In this document: positions 27,617 to 36,730 of the stretch, in pieces | Position numbering within the stretch: position 1 is the stretch's first letter | How the letters are laid out: each line of letters begins with the position of its first letter | From: Prauserella muralis | GTDB lineage: Bacteria; Actinomycetota; Actinomycetes; Mycobacteriales; Pseudonocardiaceae | DNA: 64,000 bases | Direction of reading: 5' to 3' | Assembly: GCF_003202285.1 (NCBI RefSeq) | Contig: NZ_MASW01000001.1 | Span: forward strand, 1,674,001-1,738,000 | Position numbers and translations under genes: made by a program | Notes under the pieces: model-generated | The model's database searches: none | What the model saw: the letters and a program-made list of their open reading frames with translations, nothing else | Told to the model about the DNA's origin: nothing

Positions 27617-29184
27617 GCGAGCAGTCTCGTGGCGCCGGGCAGCGGCCGGTTCGCCGCGCGTTGATCGGCGTGTCGGACAAGACGGGGCTGCTGGAGCTGG
27701 CGACCGGCCTGCACGCCGCCGGTGTGGAGATCGTGTCCACCGGTGGCACGGCCAAGGTCATCGACGATGCCGGGGTGCCCGTGACGCGGGTCGAGGAGCT
27801 GACCGGGTTCCCCGAGTCGCTGGACGGACGGGTGAAGACGCTGCATCCGCGGGTGCACGCCGGGTTGCTCGCCGACCAGGACCGGCCCGAGCACCTCGAG
27901 CAGCTGCGCACGCTCGACATCGCACCGTTCGACCTGCTCGTGGTCAACCTGTATCCGTTCGAGAAGACCGTGGCGTCCGGGGCGAGCCCCGAGGACTGCG
28001 TGGAGAACGTCGACATCGGCGGGCCCGCGATGGTGCGGGGGGCGGCGAAGAACCACGGCTCGGTGGCCGTCGTCGTCGACCCCCGCCGCTACGACTGGGT
28101 GCTGGAGCGGGTGCGCGGCGGCGGCTTCGACCTGGGCGAACGCAGGCGGCTGGCGGCACAGGCGTACGCGCACACCGCCGCCTACGACACGGCGGTGGCG
28201 TCGTGGTTCGCCAGTGTCTACGCGCCCGTGGACGATTCCGGTTTCCCCGACTTCGCCGGCGCCACCTGGGAGCGTGGCGAGGTGCTGCGCTACGGCGAGA
28301 ACCCGCACCAGCGGGCCGCGGTGTACACGCACTCGCGGGGCGGCCTCGCCCATGCCGAGCAACTCCACGGCAAGGCCATGTCCTACAACAACTACGTCGA
28401 CACCGATGCCGCCCGTCGCGCCGCCTACGACTTCGCACAGCCCGCGGTGGCGATCATCAAACACGCCAACCCGTGCGGGATTGCGGTGGGCACCGACATC
28501 GCCGAGGCACACCGCAAGGCCCATGCGTGTGACCCGCTGTCGGCCTACGGCGGCGTGATCGCGACGAACCGGCCGGTGGACGTCGACACGGCGGAGCAGA
28601 TCGCCGACGTGTTCACCGAGGTGGTGCTCGCGCCGGACTTCGACGCCGACGCCCTCGACGTGCTCACGCGCAAGAAGAACATCCGGCTGCTGCGGCTCGG
28701 CGAGCAGGCGGGCGCCGAGGCGGTCGAGTTCCGGCCCATCTCGGGCGGCATGCTGGTGCAGACGGTCGACAGGATCGACGCGCCGGGCGACGATCCGGCC
28801 AACTGGACACTGGTGACGGGCAACCCGGTGGACGAGACGACGCTGGCCGACCTGGAGTTCGCGTGGCGGGCGATCCGGGCGGTGAAGTCCAACGCGATCC
28901 TGCTGGCGAGCGACCTGGCGACGGTCGGTGTCGGCATGGGGCAGGTCAACCGCGTGGACTCGGCGCGGCTGGCGGTGCAGCGGGCGGGCGACCGGGTGAA
29001 GGGTTCGGTGGCCGCGTCGGATGCGTTCTTCCCGTTCCCGGACGGCCTCGAGGTGCTGCTGGAGGCCGGTGTGCGGGCCGTGGTGCAGCCGGGCGGCTCG
29101 GTGCACGACGCCGAGGTGATCGCCGCCGCGGAGGCCGCGGGCGCCACCGTCTACCTCACCGGCACCCGCCACTTCGCCCACTGA
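27613..29184 (+). CDS. purH: Bifunctional AICAR formyltransferase / IMP cyclohydrolase
   Basis: A 523-residue enzyme doing the last two steps to IMP. The N-terminal IMP cyclohydrolase domain (MGS-like) has [22 protein letters not shown] and the [12 protein letters not shown] motif. The C-terminal transformylase has [12 protein letters not shown], the catalytic Lys-His in [14 protein letters not shown] and [16 protein letters not shown], ending TRHFAH. The GTG start at 27613 overlaps the purN stop (GTGA), so the two are coupled. A short repeat array begins 15 nt after the stop. Confidence 0.97.
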   Translation: MSEQSRGAGQRPVRRALIGVSDKTGLLELATGLHAAGVEIVSTGGTAKVIDDAGVPVTRVEELTGFPESLDGRVKTLHPRVHAGLLADQDRPEHLEQLRTLDIAPFDLLVVNLYPFEKTVASGASPEDCVENVDIGGPAMVRGAAKNHGSVAVVVDPRRYDWVLERVRGGGFDLGERRRLAAQAYAHTAAYDTAVASWFASVYAPVDDSGFPDFAGATWERGEVLRYGENPHQRAAVYTHSRGGLAHAEQLHGKAMSYNNYVDTDAARRAAYDFAQPAVAIIKHANPCGIAVGTDIAEAHRKAHACDPLSAYGGVIATNRPVDVDTAEQIADVFTEVVLAPDFDADALDVLTRKKNIRLLRLGEQAGAEAVEFRPISGGMLVQTVDRIDAPGDDPANWTLVTGNPVDETTLADLEFAWRAIRAVKSNAILLASDLATVGVGMGQVNRVDSARLAVQRAGDRVKGSVAASDAFFPFPDGLEVLLEAGVRAVVQPGGSVHDAEVIAAAEAAGATVYLTGTRHFAH

Positions 29185-29199
29185 CCCGACCCCCGAGAA

Positions 29200-29308
29200 G
29201 CGCGTTCAGCGGGCAGACTGCACTCCCCGGCACCCCTCTGACGTGCGTTTCGCGGGCTAACTGCACCCGTGGCGGCGGCCCGGGAGTGCGTTTCGCGGGC
29301 TAACTGCA
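29200..29308 (+). repeat. Three 23-nt units at exact 43-nt spacing
   Basis: Units start at 29200, 29243 and 29286. The second and third are identical over 23 nt (core TGCGTTTCGCGGGCTAACTG); the first is diverged (about 17 of 23 matching). The 20-nt spacers differ. The core also occurs at 44540-44557, so this is a dispersed family rather than a local duplication only. Confidence 0.8.
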
Positions 29309-29455
29309 TTTCAGGGGGCCATCGGTCAGCGTGGGCGAGCAGGACGTACTTCATCGTGTCGCTGCTCGTGCCCCAAACGAGGGCCCTGCTGTAACAGTCC
29401 TGGTCACGGCACCGACTTAGCGGGACCAGTGCGGCGCGGGCGCGAGGAGAGACCG

Positions 29456-30310
29456 GTGAACGCTGATCGGATCGTCGCGGTCACGGGAGCCACCGGGCGG
29501 CAGGGCGGAGCGGTCACACGGCAGCTGCTGGCCGACGGCTGGCGGGTGCGGGCGCTCACCCGGCACCCTCGGGGAGAGCCCGCGCGGCGGCTCGCCACGC
29601 TGGGCGCGGACGTGCTCGGCGCCGACATGGCGGACCCGGCCACCCTGCGGAAGGCGTTCCAGGGCGCGCACGGGGTGTTCAGCGTGCAGAACCCCATGAT
29701 CTGTGGCGTGGCCGAGGAGGTCGTGCAGGGCCGCAACGTCGCGGACGCCGCCGCGCAAGCCGGTGTGCGGCATCTGGTGTACGCCTCGGCCGGGGTCGGC
29801 AGGTCCGGTACCGGTATCGGCTCGTGGGAGTCGAAGCTCCAGGTGCAGGCGTATCTGGAGCAGCTCGGGGTGCCCTTCACCGTGACCCGGCCGATGGGAT
29901 TCATGGAGCTGATGACGGACAGGGCCTTCTACCCGCAGGTCTCGACGTGGAACCTGATGCCGCGGTTGATGGGCGCCGACCGGCCCGTCGGGTGGCTGTG
30001 CGTCGACGACCTTGGCGCCGTCGTCGCGAAGCTCTTCGCCGATCCGGACCGGTTCGTCGGCGCGGATCTGCAGCTGGTCGCCGACGTCCGGTCGATCGCC
30101 GAGTGCCGGGTGCTGTGGAAGGAGGCCACCGGCAGGGCTCCGCGCCGGTTGCCGATGCCGGTCGGGTTGTTCGAGCGGTTCGTCGGCACGGACCTGACCA
30201 CCATGTGGCGCTGGCTGAGCACCGCCGAGTTCCCGATGGAGACCGCACCGACGCGGGAACTCCTGCCGGAGGCGCTCACCGTGCCGGAGTGGCTGAGCCG
30301 CAGGCCGTAG
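29456..30310 (+). CDS. NmrA-like / atypical SDR-family NAD(P)-binding protein
   Basis: A 284-residue protein. GTG at 29456 is chosen (GAGGAGAGACC upstream); a frame extension to 29429 adds nine Arg-rich residues. The Rossmann motif is VAVTGATGRQGGAVTRQLL (NmrA/TMR-type GxxGxxG), followed by NVADAAAQAGVRHLVYASAG and SKLQVQAYLEQLGVPFTVTRP with the Lys-containing helix of the family. Such proteins are NAD(P)H sensors or quinone/ketone reductases. It has its own region upstream and is not in the SOS cassette that starts 190 nt later. The substrate is unknown. Confidence 0.88.
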   Translation: MNADRIVAVTGATGRQGGAVTRQLLADGWRVRALTRHPRGEPARRLATLGADVLGADMADPATLRKAFQGAHGVFSVQNPMICGVAEEVVQGRNVADAAAQAGVRHLVYASAGVGRSGTGIGSWESKLQVQAYLEQLGVPFTVTRPMGFMELMTDRAFYPQVSTWNLMPRLMGADRPVGWLCVDDLGAVVAKLFADPDRFVGADLQLVADVRSIAECRVLWKEATGRAPRRLPMPVGLFERFVGTDLTTMWRWLSTAEFPMETAPTRELLPEALTVPEWLSRRP

Positions 30311-30386
30311 GCACGCATAACCCGGCAGGGTTACGTGACACCGGAGTTCCTTGACACCTTCGCGAGCCTGGTGTTCTCTAGAGGTA

Positions 30387-30402
30387 TCGAACATGTGTTC
30401 GA
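30387..30402 (+). promoter_or_regulatory. LexA (SOS) box of the mutasome cassette
   Basis: TCGAACATGTGTTCGA is a perfect actinobacterial LexA box. A -10-like TAGAGG/GGTAT lies just upstream (30379-30386), so LexA would cover the start site. It is 98 nt before the imuA' ATG and places imuA'-imuB-dnaE2 under SOS control. Confidence 0.92.
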
Positions 30403-30500
30403 TGTACGCGCCGTCTTCCCCGCGGCGACCGATGCAGGCAGCCCGCGCCTTTCGTGGCGTGGGCGGGTCTTCGTGCTGTCCGTGAGGGAGGTGGTGTGCG

Positions 30501-31298
30501 ATGCCGGGCGCGGTGGCGGATTTGCGTGCCGCCCGTTCCTCGTCTTCCCCGTCTTTCCCGGGGCCGGGGCCGGGGCCGGGGGCGGGGGCGGGTAAGACGG
30601 TGGCGCGGCTGGCGTCCCTGCCGGGGGTGGGCACCGCCAGTGCGGTCGCGGCCCGGGATGAGCACGCGCAGGTCACGGGACGGGTCCTGCCGGTGCTGCC
30701 CGCGCTCGAGGACCTGTTGCCCTGGGGCGGACTGCGGAGGGGGAGCACGATCGCGGTCCGCGGGTCCACCTCGCTGCTGCTGGCGCTGCTGGCCGAGGCG
30801 ACGGCGGTCGGCTCGTGGGCGGCGGTGGTGGGCCTGCCCCGCCTCGGGGTGGTCGCCGCGGGCGAACTCGGGGTCGAGGTGAGCCGGCTCGCTCTCGTGC
30901 CCCGGCCCGGCGCCGACTTCGCGGCGGCGGCCGCCGCGCTGCTCGACGGCGTGGACCTGGTCGTCACCGGCCCGCCCGGACGCTTCGGTGGCACCCAGAC
31001 CGCTCGCCGGCTCTCCGCCAGGGCACGGCACCGGGGTGCGGTGCTGCTGGCGTTCGGCTCCTGGCCGGGCGCCGACATGGAGCTGCGCTGCACGTCCGCG
31101 CGTTGGTCCGGCCTCGAAGGCGGATCCGGCTACCTGCGGGAACGGGAGGTCGTCGTGGATGCCGTGGGCCGGGGCGCCGCCGCCAGGCCGACCAGGGCGA
31201 CGCTGCTGCTCCCGGGGCCCGACGGCACCGTGACCGCCACCGGAAGCGCTGCCGTCCGTCCTGGACTCTCGCCTCCCGAGGAGGTGAAGGTGGGATGA
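30501..31298 (+). CDS. imuA': ImuA'-type mutasome accessory protein
   Basis: A 265-residue RecA-like accessory protein without a complete Walker A. ALEDLLPWGGLRRGSTIAVRG, SLLLALLAEATAVGSWAAVVGLP and LDGVDLVVTGPPGRFGGTQTARRL fit the ImuA'/SulA-like family that works with ImuB and DnaE2 in damage-induced mutagenesis. In mycobacteria ImuA' binds ImuB and recruits it to the mutasome. The first 32 residues are Gly/Pro/Ala-rich. ATG at 30501 has GGGAGGTGG upstream. The stop overlaps imuB (ATGA). Confidence 0.85.
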   Translation: MPGAVADLRAARSSSSPSFPGPGPGPGAGAGKTVARLASLPGVGTASAVAARDEHAQVTGRVLPVLPALEDLLPWGGLRRGSTIAVRGSTSLLLALLAEATAVGSWAAVVGLPRLGVVAAGELGVEVSRLALVPRPGADFAAAAAALLDGVDLVVTGPPGRFGGTQTARRLSARARHRGAVLLAFGSWPGADMELRCTSARWSGLEGGSGYLREREVVVDAVGRGAAARPTRATLLLPGPDGTVTATGSAAVRPGLSPPEEVKVG

Positions 31299-32929
31299 GT
31301 GGCGAGCGCGCACAGCAGCGGCAGGCGCGGATGCTGGTGCTGTGGTGCCCGGACTGGCCCGTCGTCGCCGCGAGCGCGGCGGCGGGGCTGCCCGCTCACC
31401 TGCCCGCTGCCGTGTTCGCCGCCAACAGGGTCGTGGCGTGCTCGGCGGTCGCGAGGGCGGCCGGAGTCACCAGGGACATGCGGCGCAGGGAGGCACAGTC
31501 CCGGTGCCCGGAGATCGCGGTGCTGGCCGAGGATCCCGACCGGGACGCGCGCCTCTTCGAACCGGTGGCCGCGGCGGTGGAGGAGCTCGTCGTCGGGGTG
31601 GAGGTCGTGCGCCCCGGGCTGGTGGCAGTGCCGGTCAGCGGGGCCGCGGGCTACTTCGGCGGTGAGCTGCGGCTCGTGGAGCTGCTCGTGGACCACGTCT
31701 CGGGCGTGGCCGGGGTGGAGTGCCAGATCGGCATCGCCGACGGGCTCTTCGCCGCGACACTGGCCGCACACCGTTCGTCCCTGGTCGATCCGGGGTGCTC
31801 CGCCGAGTTCCTCGCTCCGCTGAGCGTCACCGAGCTCGACCAGCCCGGTTCGGAACGCGCCGAGCTGGTGGACCTGCTGCGCCGTCTCGGGTTGCGCACG
31901 CTGGGGGCGTTCGCCGCCCTGCCGGAGAAGGACGTGGTCTCGCGGTTCGGCAGTGTGGGGCTGCTCGCGCATCGGCTGGCTCGTGGGCAGGACGAGCGGC
32001 CGCCCCACCGGCGGCGTCCTCCGCCGGAACTGTCCGCCGGCAGGTCGTTCGACCCGCCGCTGGAGCGGGTGGACGCCGCCGCCTTCATGGCGAAGACGCT
32101 GGCAGGCCGCTTCCACGACGGACTCGCCTCCCGTGGGCTGGCCTGCACCCGGCTGGGCATCTATGCCACCACCGAACACGGCGAGCAGCTCAGCAGGGTC
32201 TGGCGGTGTGCGGAGCCCCTCACCCCGGAGGGCATCGCCGACCGCGTGCGCTGGCAGTTCGAGGGGTGGCTGCGTGCCGGTGAGGGAGTGCGGCCCACGG
32301 CGGGGGTCACGCGAATCCGGCTGGAGCCCGAGGAGACCGTCGAGGGCCGGTCGCTGCAGCTCGGCCTGTGGCGAGGCGGCGCGGAACCGGCGCCGGGGCA
32401 GGGCGGCGAGCACACCCCGGAGGCGGAACGGGCCGGCCGCGCCCTCGTCCACGTGCAGGGGCTGCTGGGGCCGGACAGCGTGTTCACCGCGGTCACCGAG
32501 GGCGGGCGGGGGCCCGCGGAGCGGGTGCGGCTGGTGCCGTGGGGCGACCAGCGGGCCCCGTCCCCCGGCCACGAGGCGTCCTGGCCGGAGCGGCTGCCCG
32601 GCCCGTCCCCGGCCACCGTCTTCGAGGAGCCGGTGCCCGCCGTCGTCGCCGGGGCGGAAGGCGAGGAGGTGGGTATCACCGGCCGGTACCAGGTCACCGG
32701 CGTTCCCCGGCAGGTGGCGATCGACGGCGGCCCCGCCAGGCGGGTCGTGGAGTGGGCGGGGCCGTGGCCGGTGCTCGGCCGCTGGTGGGCGGGCGACGGC
32801 GCGGGGACGTGCGCGCGGATGCAGGTGGTGCTGGAAGGGGAGGGTCCGGAGCGGCCCGGCGGCGCACTGCTGTTGCGCTGGCAGGGCAACGAGAGTCCGT
32901 TGTGGACAGTAGAAGGGGTGTACGACTGA
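31295..32929 (+). CDS. imuB: ImuB, inactive Y-family polymerase hub of the mutasome
   Basis: A 544-residue Y-family-like protein. The palm begins MLVLWCPDWPVVAASAAAGL, without the acidic metal-binding pair of active DinB enzymes, as in all ImuB. GAAGYFGGE, HRLARGQDERPP and the little-finger region follow. QLGLW near residue 354 is a good sliding-clamp-binding motif at the place where mycobacterial ImuB has one. The long C-terminal part (RYQVTGVPRQVAIDGGPARR) is the ImuB-specific tail that binds ImuA' and DnaE2. It is coupled to imuA' upstream and to a 61-residue ORF downstream. Confidence 0.93.
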   Translation: MSGERAQQRQARMLVLWCPDWPVVAASAAAGLPAHLPAAVFAANRVVACSAVARAAGVTRDMRRREAQSRCPEIAVLAEDPDRDARLFEPVAAAVEELVVGVEVVRPGLVAVPVSGAAGYFGGELRLVELLVDHVSGVAGVECQIGIADGLFAATLAAHRSSLVDPGCSAEFLAPLSVTELDQPGSERAELVDLLRRLGLRTLGAFAALPEKDVVSRFGSVGLLAHRLARGQDERPPHRRRPPPELSAGRSFDPPLERVDAAAFMAKTLAGRFHDGLASRGLACTRLGIYATTEHGEQLSRVWRCAEPLTPEGIADRVRWQFEGWLRAGEGVRPTAGVTRIRLEPEETVEGRSLQLGLWRGGAEPAPGQGGEHTPEAERAGRALVHVQGLLGPDSVFTAVTEGGRGPAERVRLVPWGDQRAPSPGHEASWPERLPGPSPATVFEEPVPAVVAGAEGEEVGITGRYQVTGVPRQVAIDGGPARRVVEWAGPWPVLGRWWAGDGAGTCARMQVVLEGEGPERPGGALLLRWQGNESPLWTVEGVYD

Positions 32930-33114
32930 TGGATGACGAGTTCTCCTGTGCCAGGCCACAGTGGACGAACCCGGAGGCGGGCGATGATCCGTGGTCGCTC
33001 CCGGTGGAACCCGTGTCCCCGTGGGGCAGGCAGGCCAGGGTCGTGCGGATGGAGGCGCAGCGGGTCTACCCGGTGATCCCGGCGCCGAGGATGTCGCCGG
33101 AGAACGACGGATAG
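32929..33114 (+). CDS. 61-residue protein between imuB and dnaE2
   Basis: The ATG at 32929 overlaps the imuB stop by 1 nt (TGATG), and the ORF ends 4 nt before dnaE2, so all are translated in step. The product is acidic at the start (MDDEFSCARPQW), Trp/Pro-rich in the middle (DDPWSLPVEPVSPWGRQARV) and ends VYPVIPAPRMSPENDG. There is no membrane helix and no known motif. Tight coupling on both sides argues for a real gene in the mutasome, possibly a disordered adaptor; that is inference. Confidence 0.65.
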   Translation: MDDEFSCARPQWTNPEAGDDPWSLPVEPVSPWGRQARVVRMEAQRVYPVIPAPRMSPENDG

Positions 33115-33118
33115 GGCC

Positions 33119-36100
33119 ATGGGCTGGAACAATCCGCCGGTGCCGTGGCGGGAGCTGGAACGCACCCTGTCCGGTGGCGCGGAACTGCCGGACGGCATTG
33201 GCGACGGCAACGACAGTCCCGCGTGGGGACGCAGAAGAGAGCGGTACCTGCGCCCCGCCGATCTGGCGTCGCCGCGGGGTGACGACAACGGCGGCGCCAC
33301 CACCCGGGTGCCCTACGCGGAGCTGCACTGCCACTCGAACTTCAGCTTCCTCGACGGTGCCAGCCACCCCGAGGAGCTGGTCGAGGAGGCGGCCCGGCTC
33401 GGGCTGGACGCCATCGCGATCACCGACCACGACGGCATGTACGGCGTCGCGCGGTTCGCCGAGGCCGCCCGTGATGTGGGCATCAGCACGGTGTTCGGCA
33501 CCGAACTCAGCCTCGGGCTTTCCGGGCCGCAGAACGGGGTCGCCGACCCGGAGGGCGAGCACCTGTTGCTGCTGGCGAAGGGTCAGGACGGGTACGCGAG
33601 CCTGTGCCGGGCGATCACGGCGGGCCAGTTGCGGGGTCACGACCGGGAGCTGCCGCGCGAGGAACGGGCGGAGAAGGGCAGACCGGTGTACGACCTGGAG
33701 GCCGTCGCCGCCGAGGTGGCGGGTCACTGTGCCGTGCTCACCGGCTGCCGCAAGGGCGCCGTCCGGCGTGCGCTGGCCGAGCACGGCCCCGAAGCGGCCG
33801 CGGCCCGGCTGCGGGAGCTGGTCGAGCTGTTCGGGGAGAAGGACGTCTACGTCGAGCTGATCGATCACGGCAGGCCGCTCGACAGCACGCACAACGACAT
33901 CCTGGCCGGGCTGGCGGCCGAGCTGGGGCTGCCGACCGTGGCCACCAACGCCGTGCACTACGCGAAGCCGCAGCGGGCCTACCTGGCGCAGGCGCTCGCC
34001 GCCATCAGGGCCCGTAGGGGCCTCGACGAGATGGAGGGCTGGCTCGCGGCGGCGGGCACGGCGCACCTGCGTTCCGGCGCCGAGATGGAGGCGCGGTTCG
34101 CGCGCTACCCCGGGGCGGTGCAGCGGGCCGCGCTGCTGGGCGAGCGGTGCGCGTTCCGGCTGGAGCTGATCGCGCCGGAGCTGCCACCGTTCGACGTCCC
34201 GGAGGGACACACCGAGGCGAGCTACCTGCGGGAGCGGGTGGAGGAAGGCGCGCGGGAACACTACGGCAGCAGGGAGGAGCACAGGGAGGCCTACGCGCAG
34301 CTGGACCACGAGCTGGAGATCATCGAACGGCTCGGCTTCCCCGGCTACTTCCTGATCGTGTGGGACATCGCGAGGTTCTGCCGGAGAAACGGCATCCTGT
34401 GCCAGGGCAGGGGATCGGCGGCCAACTCGGCGGTCTGTTACGCGCTGGGCATCACGAAGGTCGATCCGGTGCGCTGGAAGCTGCTCTTCGAACGCTTCCT
34501 CGCTCCGGACCGGGACGGCTATCCCGACATCGACCTCGACATCGAGTCCGACCTGCGGGAGAAGGCCATCCAGTACGTCTACGAGAAGTACGGACGGCTG
34601 TGCACGGCGCAGGTGGCCAACGTCATCACCTATCGCGCCCGGTCGGCGGTCCGCGACGCCGCCAGGGCACTCGGCCACTCCCCGGGGCAGCAGGACGCGT
34701 GGAGCAAGCAGATCGACCGCTGGGGGCCGCTGCGCAACACCCGCGGCGAGAAGGACCACGACATTCCCGAGCAGGTGCTCGCGCTGGCCGCCTCGCTGGA
34801 GGACTTCCCACGCCACCTCGGGATCCACTCCGGCGGCATGGTCATCTGCAACCGGCCCGTGAGCGAGGTCTGCCCGATCGAGTGGGCCCGCATGGAGAAC
34901 CGGAGCGTGCTGCAGTGGGAGAAGGACGACTGCGCATCGGTCGGGCTGGTCAAGTTCGACCTGCTCGGGCTCGGCATGCTCTCCGCGCTGCACTACATGC
35001 TCGACCTGGTACGGGAGCACAAGGGCGTGGAGGTCGACCTCGCGCAGCTGGACCTCGAGGACGACAACGTCTACGAGATGCTCAGCCGCGCCGACGCCAT
35101 CGGCGTGTTCCAGGTGGAGAGCCGTGCGCAGCTGGCCACGCTGCCCCGGCTGGCGCCGAGAGAGTTCTACGACCTGGCCGTCGAGGTGGCACTGATCCGT
35201 CCGGGGCCCATCCAGGGCGGCTCGGTGCATCCCTACATCCGGCGCTATACCGGCAAGGAGACGTGGGAGCCGGAGCACCCGCTGCTGGAGAATGCGCTGG
35301 GCAAGACGCTGGGCGTGCCGCTGTTCCAGGAACAGATGATGCAGATCGCCCTCGACGTCGCGGACTTCACGGCCGCCGAGGCCGATCAGCTCCGGCACGC
35401 CATGGGGGCCAAGCGGTCGGGCCGGAAGATGGAACGGCTGCGGCAGCGGTTCTACGAGGGCGCCGCGCGCAAGGGCGTCGACGAGAAGACGGCGGAGATC
35501 ATCTTCCAGAAGATGCGGGCCTTCGCGAACTTCGGCTTCCCGGAAAGCCACGCGCTCAGCTTCGCCTACCTGGTGTTCGCCAGCGCGTTCTTCAAGTACT
35601 ACCACCCGGACGCCTTCTGCGCGGGATTGCTGCGCGCGCAGCCGATGGGGTTCTACTCCCCGCAGTCGCTGGTCGCGGACGCCCGGCGGCACGGGGTCAC
35701 CGTGCGGGGGCCGGACGTCAATGCGAGCCTGCCGCACGCGACTCTGGAATCGCTGGGAGACGGGGCATCCGGCCATGCCGTGCGGATCGGGCTGTCCGCG
35801 GTGCGCACCATCGGCACGTCGCTCGCGGAGACGCTCGTCGCCGAACGTGAGCGGGGCGGCGCCTTCGCCGACATGGGTGACGTGGCGAGGCGGGTGCGGC
35901 TGACCACTCCGCAGGTCGAGGCGCTCGCCACGGCCGGAGCCTTCGCCTGCTTCGAAGAGGACCGGCGCAAGGCGTTGTGGGCGGCGGGTGCGGTGGCGGA
36001 GGAACGGCCGGAGAAGCTGCCCGGCAGCGTGCTCGGGACGGCCGCACCCACGCTGCCCGGTATGGACCAGCTCGATCTCGCCGTCGCCGACGTGTGGGCC

Positions 36101-36475
36101 ACCGGCCTTTCTCCGGACAGCTTCCCCACGCAGTTCATCCGCGACCGGCTCGACGCACTCGGCGTGGTCACCGCCGAGAAGCTGCAGGAGGCCGAGAACG
36201 GCAGGCGTGTCCTCATCGGCGGTGCCGTGACCCACCGCCAGCGTCCCGCCACCGCGGGCGGGATCACCTTCCTCAACATCGAGGACGAGACGGGCATGGT
36301 CAACGTCATCTGCACGGCCGGGCTGTGGCAGCGCTACCACCGGATCGCCCGGTCCAGCCCGGCCCTGTTGGTCCGTGGTGTCGTCGAACGGGCCGACGGC
36401 GTGGTGAGCCTGCTCGCGGACCGGTTGCAGCACCTGCCCATGCGCGTTGCCTCGAAGTCGCGGGACTTCCGGTGA
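33119..36475 (+). CDS. dnaE2: Error-prone DNA polymerase III alpha subunit DnaE2
   Basis: An 1118-residue C-family polymerase for translesion synthesis and SOS mutagenesis. The PHP domain begins YAELHCHSNFSFLDGASHPEE (about residues 66-86) and includes ITDHDGMYGVARFAEAA. The palm catalytic acids are in PDIDLDIESDLREKAIQYV, followed by HLGIHSGGMVI and FRLVKFDLLGLG-type motifs. The C-terminal OB fold contains GVVTAEKLQEAENGRRVLIGG and TFLNIEDETGMVNVI. Length and the lack of a tau-binding tail fit DnaE2 rather than DnaE1. It is the last gene of the SOS cassette; a retron RNA starts 62 nt downstream. Confidence 0.96.
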   Translation: MGWNNPPVPWRELERTLSGGAELPDGIGDGNDSPAWGRRRERYLRPADLASPRGDDNGGATTRVPYAELHCHSNFSFLDGASHPEELVEEAARLGLDAIAITDHDGMYGVARFAEAARDVGISTVFGTELSLGLSGPQNGVADPEGEHLLLLAKGQDGYASLCRAITAGQLRGHDRELPREERAEKGRPVYDLEAVAAEVAGHCAVLTGCRKGAVRRALAEHGPEAAAARLRELVELFGEKDVYVELIDHGRPLDSTHNDILAGLAAELGLPTVATNAVHYAKPQRAYLAQALAAIRARRGLDEMEGWLAAAGTAHLRSGAEMEARFARYPGAVQRAALLGERCAFRLELIAPELPPFDVPEGHTEASYLRERVEEGAREHYGSREEHREAYAQLDHELEIIERLGFPGYFLIVWDIARFCRRNGILCQGRGSAANSAVCYALGITKVDPVRWKLLFERFLAPDRDGYPDIDLDIESDLREKAIQYVYEKYGRLCTAQVANVITYRARSAVRDAARALGHSPGQQDAWSKQIDRWGPLRNTRGEKDHDIPEQVLALAASLEDFPRHLGIHSGGMVICNRPVSEVCPIEWARMENRSVLQWEKDDCASVGLVKFDLLGLGMLSALHYMLDLVREHKGVEVDLAQLDLEDDNVYEMLSRADAIGVFQVESRAQLATLPRLAPREFYDLAVEVALIRPGPIQGGSVHPYIRRYTGKETWEPEHPLLENALGKTLGVPLFQEQMMQIALDVADFTAAEADQLRHAMGAKRSGRKMERLRQRFYEGAARKGVDEKTAEIIFQKMRAFANFGFPESHALSFAYLVFASAFFKYYHPDAFCAGLLRAQPMGFYSPQSLVADARRHGVTVRGPDVNASLPHATLESLGDGASGHAVRIGLSAVRTIGTSLAETLVAERERGGAFADMGDVARRVRLTTPQVEALATAGAFACFEEDRRKALWAAGAVAEERPEKLPGSVLGTAAPTLPGMDQLDLAVADVWATGLSPDSFPTQFIRDRLDALGVVTAEKLQEAENGRRVLIGGAVTHRQRPATAGGITFLNIEDETGMVNVICTAGLWQRYHRIARSSPALLVRGVVERADGVVSLLADRLQHLPMRVASKSRDFR

Positions 36476-36537
36476 ACCGCCCGATGCCCGCATTGCTGAG
36501 ACGCGACCCTGCCCTGGCCGATACCGTCGGAGCGTGT

Positions 36538-36692
36538 GGCGATGCGGAGGTGAGCAGGTGGGGTCACCCACCCACTCCGGGGCAACCCCGGGGAGCCCGG
36601 CATCGGTTGAGCACTGCGCCCCACGCGCGGCGCCATGCTCCGCGTGCGATCGGCGCGCGGGAGAGCGGAGACGAGGTCACCTCCGCATCGCC
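36538..36692 (+). ncRNA. Candidate retron msr-msd RNA
   Basis: The ends are a perfect 16-bp inverted repeat: a1 GGCGATGCGGAGGTGA (36538-36553) and a2 TCACCTCCGCATCGCC (36677-36692), extendable outward with small bulges (GAGCG..TGTGG / CCCACATCGCTC). a1 is followed directly by GC, so the 3' end reads TGA-GC, the same place as the branching G in known retrons (G36554). The msr part has two hairpins: GGTGGG/CCCACC (36557-36572, loop GTCA) and CCGGGG/CCCCGG (36577-36591, loop CAA). The msd part has a stem of 36616-36620 with 36652-36656 and 36622-36627 with 36641-36646. The reverse transcriptase start is 38 nt downstream of a2. This order a1-msr-msd-a2-RT is the standard retron layout. Confidence 0.8.
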
Positions 36693-36730
36693 CACATCGC
36701 TCGTCGCACCCGGAGAGCCGGGAGAGCCGG

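Noticed and set aside
29200..29308. CRISPR array
   Set aside because: Only three units, 20-nt spacers, a diverged first unit, no leader and no cas genes; the core also occurs alone at 44540.
29151..29354. Minus-strand ORF starting MKYVLLAHADRW, like YCII-domain proteins
   Set aside because: Only about 12 residues fit, and the rest is translated from the 43-nt repeats. There is no ribosome site; at most a remnant.
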